This document shows positions 6,404 to 12,564 of a stretch of 13,433 bases of DNA, piece after piece; the stretch's first letter is position 1, and every line of letters starts with the position of its first letter. The DNA is from UBA1372 sp964496075. Its GTDB lineage: Bacteria; Patescibacteriota; Microgenomatia; UBA12405. The notes beneath the pieces were generated by a model, which was given only the letters and a program-made list of their open reading frames with translations, was not told where the DNA came from and made no database searches. Where the stretch lies: positions 1-13,433 of the forward strand of contig CAZBXB010000016.1 of the NCBI GenBank assembly GCA_964496075.1. Reading direction: 5' to 3'. Both the position numbers and the translations under genes were made by a program.

Positions 6404-7543
6404 TCATTTCAAACCCATCAACGCCTTCATCCTAACCAACCCTTGTTTATTTTCATCTTTTTCAAAATAGTCTCTGGCTGGTTTTAATTTTTCAATTAGC
6501 CAAGTTGCTAGGCTATTTTTCAGATCCAATGGGAAAAGATCACCCTTAACGTAGTCGCCTACTATTTTATCCATTCTTTTATAAGTCACATTTCCACCAA
6601 ATTTTTCCGGCCTTATAATTTCAAATCCAGGCTCTATTTCCTCTTCTCCCCAAAACACCAATGTCTCTACCCAATTAAGTAGGGGATTAAACTCAACTTG
6701 TTTTGGTGGCCCGTACGCCTTTTTAATTTTGTCAACAATTTCATCAGGCGAATCGTGGACAAAAATAGCCGAATTTGGCTTGGACTTGCTCATCTTCGGA
6801 CTCTCTTCGTCATTTCCGTCTTTTCCCGGCCCGGTCAAACCGGCTATCAACTTATGATGAATTGCTACCGGTGCTATTACTTCACCTTTTTTGTTTTTTA
6901 AGGGATTGACTGTAATTTTTTTTGCCACCGTCCGGGCCACTACATGAGCCTTTCTCTGATCCATACCGGCATGAGCCAAGTTAACCTTCATAGTAAATAT
7001 ATCTGCCACTTGTAGTGGGGGATAAAACAATGTTGCCATGTCTACGTCCATACCTTGTTTCTTACCCATAATCGATACCGATCGAAGATTTCTCGACAAA
7101 GTCATATGTTTACCCACTTCCATAAACGTCTCCCAGTGGACAATGTTATTACTATATAATTCTTTTCCAAAAACAAATTTTAGATTTCCATTCTTTTCTT
7201 CCTCCTCAACATCAACCCCAAAGCACAACAGAGATGCCACCATTGCTTGTTTAAAGTAATTTTCCGAAGCCCATCTAATATCTTCCCACTTACCACCCAG
7301 TTTATTGTTTAAGTAAGTATGAAAATCGGCCAAAAATATTTGACACTTAACTCCGGCTTTTAAAAAGTCAGCTACTTTCCCCATTGACATCAAGCCCGTC
7401 CCCAGATGTACCAGTCCCGATATTTCAAAACCAATGTAGTGGATAAGCTCTGTTCCCGATTCAATTAAATCTCTTAACTCTTCTTCTACCAGCACCTCCT
7501 GGCAGTTTCTGGTAATTAGTTTTATTTTTTCATTTGTGGTCAT
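6404..7543 (-). CDS. tyrS: Tyrosyl-tRNA synthetase, archaeal/eukaryotic type
   Basis: A 379-residue class I synthetase that resembles Methanocaldococcus jannaschii TyrRS more than the bacterial enzyme. Marks: the N-terminal IKLITRNCQEVLVEEEL, YIGFEISGLVHLGTG with the HIGH-like HLG (46-48) and the tyrosine-pocket Y36, LADFHTYLNNKLGG, FYPPLQVADIF with the substrate-binding aspartate D181, MDQRKAH, and KMSKS at 250-254 (archaeal enzymes usually have KMSSS). The end RPEKFGGNVT / FPLDLKNSLATWLIEKLKPA matches the short C-terminal helical domain of archaeal TyrRS; the bacterial S4 domain is absent. Y36 together with D181 favours tyrosine over tryptophan. The gene is divergent from the small gene at 7724 and has a -10 box ending five bases before the ATG, predicting a leaderless mRNA. 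I cannot tell from the window whether it is the only TyrRS in the genome. Confidence 0.9.
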   Translation of the reverse strand: MTTNEKIKLITRNCQEVLVEEELRDLIESGTELIHYIGFEISGLVHLGTGLMSMGKVADFLKAGVKCQIFLADFHTYLNNKLGGKWEDIRWASENYFKQAMVASLLCFGVDVEEEEKNGNLKFVFGKELYSNNIVHWETFMEVGKHMTLSRNLRSVSIMGKKQGMDVDMATLFYPPLQVADIFTMKVNLAHAGMDQRKAHVVARTVAKKITVNPLKNKKGEVIAPVAIHHKLIAGLTGPGKDGNDEESPKMSKSKPNSAIFVHDSPDEIVDKIKKAYGPPKQVEFNPLLNWVETLVFWGEEEIEPGFEIIRPEKFGGNVTYKRMDKIVGDYVKGDLFPLDLKNSLATWLIEKLKPARDYFEKDENKQGLVRMKALMGLK

Positions 7544-7548
7544 TCTCT

Positions 7549-7554
7549 AGTATA
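7549..7554 (-). promoter_or_regulatory. -10 box of tyrS, leaderless arrangement
   Basis: TATACT on the minus strand (7554-7549) is followed by AGAGA and then the tyrS ATG at 7543. With usual spacing, transcription would begin at or within the first codon. On the plus strand the same site reads TATAAC (7551-7556), so it could also fire rightward. Confidence 0.55.
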
Positions 7555-7606
7555 ACTCAAATTAGCTTCAAACCAATCAAAAAAAGAAACTAACCTAAAC
7601 ATGGAC

Positions 7607-7636
7607 AAAAAGACAGGAGACAAACCTGTCTTTTTT
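7607..7636 (+). terminator. Strong hairpin terminator in the divergent tyrS spacer
   Basis: AAAAAGACAGG (7607-7617) pairs perfectly over 11 bp with CCTGTCTTTTT (7625-7635) around a 7-nt loop; six Ts are present on the plus strand. The A/T flanks make it potentially bidirectional. No gene precedes it on the plus strand, since tyrS points away. It must end a short unannotated transcript, form part of a leader, or block antisense reading into tyrS. Confidence 0.75.
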
Positions 7637-7646
7637 GTGTTTGGGT

Positions 7647-7676
7647 TTGACAAAGCTACCAGCTTTGGCTTATATT
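7647..7676 (+). promoter_or_regulatory. Sigma-70-type promoter of the 57-aa gene
   Basis: A perfect -35 TTGACA (7647-7652), 18 bp, then TATATT (7671-7676). The predicted start is near 7683. The leader of about 40 nt can form a small hairpin, GCTAC (7684-7688) with GTAGC (7695-7699). A weak AAGGGA precedes the ATG. This is the only full -35/-10 pair seen in the window. Confidence 0.7.
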
Positions 7677-7723
7677 TGCTTAGGCTACCTAAAAGTAGCT
7701 TTTATAAATTAAAAGGGAACTAG

Positions 7724-7897
7724 ATGAAATTTTATAGTGTCCAATTAAGAAAAAGTATGGAAGTCGACGATTCTCAAGTCGAAGTTATTACAATGAAAAA
7801 TGGCCGAAAGGCAGCCAGAGCCACTGTTAGAGAGGGTGGCAAAGAAATCAAGCTTTTCAAAATCCTTTCCAAGGATGATGCTACCAGATTAGCTTAA
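7724..7897 (+). CDS. 57-aa protein resembling a cysteine-free DUF5679 zinc ribbon
   Basis: The ATG at 7724 opens a 57-codon frame: MKFYSVQLRKSMEVDDSQVE, then VITMKNGRKAARATV, then KEIKLFKILSKDDATRLA. It is too short for most ORF callers but is flanked by a consensus promoter and a strong terminator, and it has the balanced charge of a real small protein. The order Y-x-V-x-x-R-K...M...V-T-M-K-N-G-R-x-A...K-x-F-K-I recalls, from memory, the small DUF5679 family (YCVKC..., VTLKNGRPA, CPVCG, KMFRI). Here every cysteine position carries another residue and the protein contains no cysteine at all, so it cannot bind zinc in that way. The role is unknown; the isolated strong promoter suggests it is well expressed. 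The coding call is firm; the family link is tentative. Confidence 0.8.
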   Translation: MKFYSVQLRKSMEVDDSQVEVITMKNGRKAARATVREGGKEIKLFKILSKDDATRLA

Positions 7898-7914
7898 GAT
7901 TTATTGTAGATCTA

Positions 7915-7950
7915 TTTTCCCCTCACCTTTTCGTGGGGGGAAAATTTTTT
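7915..7950 (+). terminator. Rho-independent terminator after the 57-aa gene
   Basis: TTTTCCCCTCAC (7915-7926) pairs with GTGGGGGGAAAA (7933-7944) over 12 bp (one G-T wobble) around the loop CTTTTC, followed by six Ts (7945-7950). It lies 17 nt after the stop. The T tract runs directly into the next gene's -10 box. Confidence 0.9.
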
Positions 7951-7952
7951 AG

Positions 7953-7958
7953 TATAAT
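7953..7958 (+). promoter_or_regulatory. Consensus -10 box, leaderless arrangement, pseudouridine synthase gene
   Basis: TATAAT at 7953-7958 is followed by TGCCT and then the ATG at 7964. Transcription should start at or inside the first codon. No -35 is apparent; the upstream DNA is the preceding terminator hairpin. Confidence 0.6.
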
Positions 7959-7963
7959 TGCCT

Positions 7964-8683
7964 ATGTTAATTAGGATCAATAAGTATTTAGCGTCTATAG
8001 GGGTCAGATCTAGAAGAAAGATTGACACCCTTATTTATCAAAACAGAATTACTATCAATGGTTACCAGGCTACCCCTGGTCAAAAAATTGATCCTCAGGT
8101 CGACAGGATAGAAGTTGATAACAGCCCAATTGAGTCTGAAGTACCCCAACTCGAATATCTTCTTTTAAATAAGCCCAGAAAAGTCTTAAGTACTACCAAA
8201 GACGACAAAGGTCGAAATACGGTTTTAAAGTATGTTAATAGTCCTAATCGTCTCTACCCTATAGGCAGACTAGACAACGAATCCACCGGAGCCATTATTC
8301 TAACTAACGATGGCGATCTTACACTAAAACTAACTCATCCTAAATATCATCTTCCCAAAACTTATTTAGTCGAAACTCCCTCAAAACTTGAAGATAAGTC
8401 TATTCAAAAACTAAAACAGGGGATTGTTATTGACGGTAAAAAAACACTACCGGCCATTGTTTTAATTCAGTTAAAAAGACCAACTCAAACCATACTAAAA
8501 ATTACTTTATATGAAGGTAGAAACCGCCAAATCCGAAAAATGTTTAAAAGTTTAGACTTAAAAATCACTTCACTTCACCGCCTCAGTATTGGTGATATAC
8601 AGCTGGGTAATTTGAAGCCAGGCCAGACTCGAAATTTAAATATAGTTGAAATTAATAAACTTAAAAATGGCCAAACTAACTAA
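7964..8683 (+). CDS. RsuA/RluB-family 16S/23S rRNA pseudouridine synthase
   Basis: A 239-residue enzyme that isomerises uridine in ribosomal RNA. Residues 1-50 are an S4 RNA-binding domain (IRINKYLASIGVRSRRKID, RITING). The catalytic domain follows: LLLNKPRKVLST, YPIGRLDNESTGAIILTNDG with the nucleophile D104, HPKYHLPKTYLV, and the family signature EGRNRQIRKMF. These are the hallmarks of the RsuA/RluB/RluE/RluF subfamily; the exact target uridine cannot be read from sequence. The frame is open from a TTG at 7958, but that codon overlaps the -10 box and the ATG at 7964 matches the family's usual N-terminus. There is no Shine-Dalgarno sequence. The 3' end overlaps the M3 peptidase start by 17 bp, so the two are cotranscribed. 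Confidence 0.94.
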   Translation: MLIRINKYLASIGVRSRRKIDTLIYQNRITINGYQATPGQKIDPQVDRIEVDNSPIESEVPQLEYLLLNKPRKVLSTTKDDKGRNTVLKYVNSPNRLYPIGRLDNESTGAIILTNDGDLTLKLTHPKYHLPKTYLVETPSKLEDKSIQKLKQGIVIDGKKTLPAIVLIQLKRPTQTILKITLYEGRNRQIRKMFKSLDLKITSLHRLSIGDIQLGNLKPGQTRNLNIVEINKLKNGQTN

Positions 8684-10463
8684 CGTCAAAACAAAATGGG
8701 ATTTTAATACCACTTTGGGTTATCAAAGTTTGTCTGATCCAAACATAAAAAAAGATCTTCAAACCGCCAAACAGGAATCTTACAAATTTATCAAAAAATG
8801 GCGTCAGGATTCATCTTATTTAACATCAGTCACATCGCTCAAAACTGCCCTTGACCAATACGAAGCTTGGGCTTCTACTTATGCCACCTCCGGTAATGTT
8901 GATTATTATTTATCCCTCAGACAATCTCTAAAACAAAACAGTCCCCGCATTTCTGCTCTACTTAATAAAATCGTCTTTTTGGCCCGCACTATCGAAAACG
9001 ACATTCAGTTTTTTCTTCTTAATCTTTCAAAAATTGATCCCAAACAACAAAAACTATTCCTTAGCTCAAGCTCACTTAGGCCATACAAAAACTTTCTTAA
9101 AAACTTATTTTTAGCCGGCCGGCATACTTTAACAGACGACCAAGAAAAAATCATCAACCTTAAAAGCCAGGTATCTTATTCCAACTGGGTCAAGATGACC
9201 AGCCGGCTTCTGTCAAAGCAATCTGCCCAAGTTTATAGCGCCAAAGGTATATTAAAAAAATTACCCTTTTCCAAAATCTACAGTCTTATTGATCACCCTA
9301 CCCCAAAAATCAGACAGACAGCTAGCAAAGCCTTTACAGCTATTGTTGACCAGTTTGCTGATGTAGCCGAATCCGAGCTTAACTCCGTTTTGGAAAACAA
9401 GATGATTGAAGATCAACTTAGATCTTACCAGAGGCCCGATTCTGCCCGTCACCTATCAGATGATATTGATACCCAAGTTGTTGATACTCTAATCCGGACA
9501 GTTTCAAAAAATTTCCATCTATCACAATCATATTATCGCCAAAAAGCTAAGAGCTTGGGTAAAAAGGTTCTTGACTATTCCGAAAGAAATATCCCTGTTG
9601 GTAACTTTAATCGTCGCTATCCACTTCAAAAGGCCATTCAAATTGTCAATAGAGTTTTGACCAACCTTGATCCGCAATTTTCTGCCATATTTAACACCTT
9701 TCTAAAAAATGGTCATATAGATTTTCTATCAAAAAAAGGTAAAACCGATGGTGCTTTTTGTTCAGCCGGTCTCAAAAACGCTACTTCTTTTGTCCTTCTT
9801 AACCACAACTCTAAACTCAGAGATGTCACCACCATCGCTCATGAAATGGGCCATGCTATCAACAATGAACTGACCAGACTGGCTCAGAATGCTTTAAACT
9901 TTGACACTACCCTAGCTACTGCCGAAGTTGCCAGCACCTTTTTTGAAGACTTCGTCCTAAAAGACATCAGTAATAGTCTAGATAAAGGCCAGCAAACTTC
10001 ACTACTATATAGTACTCTTGACGACCAGGTCGCTACTGTTTTTAGACAAACAGCTCTTTATAACTTTGAAACAGAATTACATAGTTTATTTCGCAAAAAG
10101 GGTTATTTATCCAAAAAGACCATTGGCGATTTATTTACTAAGCACATGGCTTCATATCTTGGCCCTGCCGTATCCATGACAGGCTTTCAAAATTGGTGGG
10201 TATATTGGAGTCATATCAGGCGACCTTTTTATGTCTATTCTTATGTCTCCGGTTTATTAATATCCAAATACCTACAGTCTCAGGTCATCAAAGATCCCAA
10301 ATACATTACCCAAATTAAAAAATTCTTAAGTGCTGGCACTAGTCTTTCTCCACGGCAAATTTTTTCCAAGCTAGGGCTTGATATAAGTCAAGCTAAGTTC
10401 TGGCAACAAGGCATTAATCAGTTTACCGACAAACTACATCAAATCAGAAAAAATGCGGTATAA
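8667..10463 (+). CDS. pepF: M3-family oligoendopeptidase (PepF-like)
   Basis: A 598-residue zinc metallopeptidase of family M3, of the usual length for oligoendopeptidase F, expected to trim peptides in the cytoplasm. The active site is HEMGH (H392, E393, H396) in TIAHEMGHAINNEL, and the third zinc ligand is E420 in TAEVASTFFED. Also typical are GAFCSAG before the active site, and the C-terminal WVYWSHIRRPFYVYSYVSGLL, whose tyrosines and histidine belong to the substrate site. The N-terminal part is the helical lobe found in PepF. I take the ATG at 8667 (MAKLTNVKTKWDF) rather than an upstream TTG at 8646; it still overlaps the pseudouridine synthase gene by 17 bp. No signal peptide and no Shine-Dalgarno sequence are seen. 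No terminator is evident in the 51 bp to the next gene. Confidence 0.94.
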   Translation: MAKLTNVKTKWDFNTTLGYQSLSDPNIKKDLQTAKQESYKFIKKWRQDSSYLTSVTSLKTALDQYEAWASTYATSGNVDYYLSLRQSLKQNSPRISALLNKIVFLARTIENDIQFFLLNLSKIDPKQQKLFLSSSSLRPYKNFLKNLFLAGRHTLTDDQEKIINLKSQVSYSNWVKMTSRLLSKQSAQVYSAKGILKKLPFSKIYSLIDHPTPKIRQTASKAFTAIVDQFADVAESELNSVLENKMIEDQLRSYQRPDSARHLSDDIDTQVVDTLIRTVSKNFHLSQSYYRQKAKSLGKKVLDYSERNIPVGNFNRRYPLQKAIQIVNRVLTNLDPQFSAIFNTFLKNGHIDFLSKKGKTDGAFCSAGLKNATSFVLLNHNSKLRDVTTIAHEMGHAINNELTRLAQNALNFDTTLATAEVASTFFEDFVLKDISNSLDKGQQTSLLYSTLDDQVATVFRQTALYNFETELHSLFRKKGYLSKKTIGDLFTKHMASYLGPAVSMTGFQNWWVYWSHIRRPFYVYSYVSGLLISKYLQSQVIKDPKYITQIKKFLSAGTSLSPRQIFSKLGLDISQAKFWQQGINQFTDKLHQIRKNAV

Positions 10464-10499
10464 ACATACATTTGTCTATTGTTGCTTTGATGCAATTTT

Positions 10500-10508
10500 T
10501 GTTATTCT
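10500..10508 (+). promoter_or_regulatory. Extended -10 box, leaderless arrangement, ligase-like gene
   Basis: TGTTATTCT (10500-10508) is an extended -10 followed by six bases (GAAGCC) and the ATG at 10515. At standard spacing the transcript would begin exactly on the A of the start codon. Confidence 0.5.
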
Positions 10509-10514
10509 GAAGCC

Positions 10515-12563
10515 ATGAAGAAACTATTAAACCTTTACGTCAAAATAAATCTTGTTCTCTTACCAATTTTCTTTTTACCCATAGTTCAAAGTAGCTTTGG
10601 TTTTGGTAAAAACTGGTTTTTACTGATTAGTTCTCTTGGTGGTCTTCTTATTTGGCTTTTGTCCCTTTACGCCGAAAAAGGAGCCAAGATAAATTTTGGC
10701 AGAAGTTTCGGTTTATTTTTCGTTCTCATCATTTGGTCAATTATTAGTTGGAGCCGTCTGCCACTGTCAGTTAAATCTTCATCTCTGTCAGACCCCTTTG
10801 GTCTAACCACCCTTGTGTCTCTTTTTATCTGGTATTTTGTTTGGCTTCAGGCTGATAAGACAGGGGATTGGAAATCAAAAGTCCAGTTCTTAAATATAGG
10901 CGCCATTATTTTGTCAGTTTCTTCCTTAGTTACTTTTTTGCTTCCTGACTCCAGTTTGCCTCTTTCCATACCTCAAACCAATCCTCTTATAGTCATTACC
11001 AAAAACTGGTCTCTGGCTGGCTCACTTATGGCCGAAGTTTCCTTCCTTTTATATTTGGTTTTTGAAAATAGCCGACTTATCTTTGGCACAAAGAAAAAAT
11101 CAAATCAAAAAAATTGGCTTATATCGCTAGCTCAACTAGCTCTTATCTTCTTAGGTTTGTCTTTAGGAGTATACAAACTAATTAAGTATGGTTTTGTCAT
11201 CCTTGGTTACAATACCGCCTGGTTAATAGCGGCCGATACATTCAAAAATGCTCCCATCTTTGGTGCTGGTGTTGGTAATTTTCTCCAAGCCTTCAACCTA
11301 TTTAGACCCAATAGTTACAATCTGACCGCCAATTGGGGCCAAAGGTTCATTATTTCATCTTCAGGTTTCCTCCATTATTGGACCGAGTTGGGTATTGTCT
11401 TTTTAGTTTTAGTAGCTGTTTTTCTTAACAAACTGCTCAAATTTAAAAAGAGCCCATCCTATTGGACCCTAGCCCTTTTAGTCATTATTAATCTTGTCTT
11501 ACCACCAAATATATTAACCATGTGGCTTCTTGCTTTAGTGTTGGTCAATAAGTTCGGGGAAACAAAATCAGTTACTGCCAAGTTTGTCGTCGGTGAACAA
11601 ATGTTTAATATCGTCCCCCTTCTCATTGCTGTCATCGTAGTTACTATCGTTGGTTTTGGTGGCTTTATATCTACCAAAAAAGTTATGGCCAGAGTTTATC
11701 TAAGAAATTCTCTAATCGCTGCCAGTCAAAACGATGGTTCTTCTACCTACAATCTCCAAATCAAAGCCATTTCTGCCGATCCCAATTGGGCCGAACTGAG
11801 ACGTCTTTATTCTCAAACAAATATTGGTCTGGCCCAAGCTTTATCTCAACAGGAAGATTTAACTGATGCCGACAAAGAGAAGATATCTCTTCTCATGCAA
11901 CAAGCCGTCAGAGAAGCCAAAGCGGCTGTCGAACTTGATAGCGCTTCAACTATTTATTGGTCAAATTTAGCTAATATTTATAGGAATCTGGCCGGTTCTG
12001 TTGAAGGTGCCGGCGACTTTGCTGTCGAAGCTTATCAGCAAGCCGCCATTCTTGATCCGGCCGACTCCCAAGTCCGCATGGATCTAGGCGCTCTCTATTT
12101 TGCCGCCGGTCAGTTTGAAAATGCTGACAGAACCTTTGAAGAAGCCGTTGTCAGAAAAAGAGATTATGCCAACGCCTGGTACAATTGGGCCCACACCGCC
12201 AAACAACTCGATCGTTTAGCCGATGCTGTCCAAAGATTAAGTCAAGCCGTCGCCCTTGTCCCGGTTGACTCAGGTGATTATGAAAAAGCTAATGAAGAAC
12301 TTTTAGCCTGGAAAAAAGAGCTAGATGAGGCTGTTGCCAAACTTCAACAGCAACAACAACAACAAAAACCAGCTGAAACTTTAACACAACCACAACCGCT
12401 TCCCACGGTTAGTCAGGAAGAAATCGTCAATATTCCGGCTGAAGATCTAGAGCCCCCCGAAGCTCCACCGGTTGAACCAACCGAAACGCCTGGGCCTACA
12501 GCTGAGCCAGAGCCAACAACATCTGAAGAAACCATTCCTGTTGATGGAGAAGCTGGTCCCTAA
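10515..12563 (+). CDS. O-antigen-ligase-like (Wzy_C-type) membrane protein with C-terminal TPRs
   Basis: A 682-residue integral membrane protein. About ten hydrophobic segments span residues 10-390 (for example LVLLPIFFLPIV, LFFVLIIWSIISW, IVPLLIAVIVVTIVGFGGF). Between them, FKNAPIFGAGVGNFLQAF and GFLHYWTELGIVFLVL match the conserved periplasmic-loop region of the O-antigen ligase/polymerase family, which joins glycan chains at the outer face of the membrane. Residues about 395-605 are soluble and contain TPR units (STIYWSNLANIYRNLAG, SQVRMDLGALYFAAGQFENA, ANAWYNWAHTAKQLDRLADA). A run of seven glutamines (611-617) follows, then a Pro/Glu/Thr-rich acidic tail that looks disordered. The TPR part probably lies outside the cell if it follows the last membrane segment outward; this is inferred. 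The substrate glycan is unknown. It converges with the TPR gene at 12565, one base between the stops. Confidence 0.85.
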   Translation: MKKLLNLYVKINLVLLPIFFLPIVQSSFGFGKNWFLLISSLGGLLIWLLSLYAEKGAKINFGRSFGLFFVLIIWSIISWSRLPLSVKSSSLSDPFGLTTLVSLFIWYFVWLQADKTGDWKSKVQFLNIGAIILSVSSLVTFLLPDSSLPLSIPQTNPLIVITKNWSLAGSLMAEVSFLLYLVFENSRLIFGTKKKSNQKNWLISLAQLALIFLGLSLGVYKLIKYGFVILGYNTAWLIAADTFKNAPIFGAGVGNFLQAFNLFRPNSYNLTANWGQRFIISSSGFLHYWTELGIVFLVLVAVFLNKLLKFKKSPSYWTLALLVIINLVLPPNILTMWLLALVLVNKFGETKSVTAKFVVGEQMFNIVPLLIAVIVVTIVGFGGFISTKKVMARVYLRNSLIAASQNDGSSTYNLQIKAISADPNWAELRRLYSQTNIGLAQALSQQEDLTDADKEKISLLMQQAVREAKAAVELDSASTIYWSNLANIYRNLAGSVEGAGDFAVEAYQQAAILDPADSQVRMDLGALYFAAGQFENADRTFEEAVVRKRDYANAWYNWAHTAKQLDRLADAVQRLSQAVALVPVDSGDYEKANEELLAWKKELDEAVAKLQQQQQQQKPAETLTQPQPLPTVSQEEIVNIPAEDLEPPEAPPVEPTETPGPTAEPEPTTSEETIPVDGEAGP

Positions 12564-12564
12564 A

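Noticed and set aside
6221..6487. Plus-strand 88-codon frame across the GH130/tyrS junction
   Set aside because: It overlaps the 3' ends of two well-supported genes and has no domain or initiation signal.
505..10508. TTGnnn-N10/11-TATAnT pattern before serS, the first GH130 gene, tyrS and the ligase-like gene
   Set aside because: The spacing is far too short for a -35/-10 pair, the hexamers beyond TTG differ, and such matches are easy to find in AT-rich DNA. A genome-wide count would be needed to revive it.
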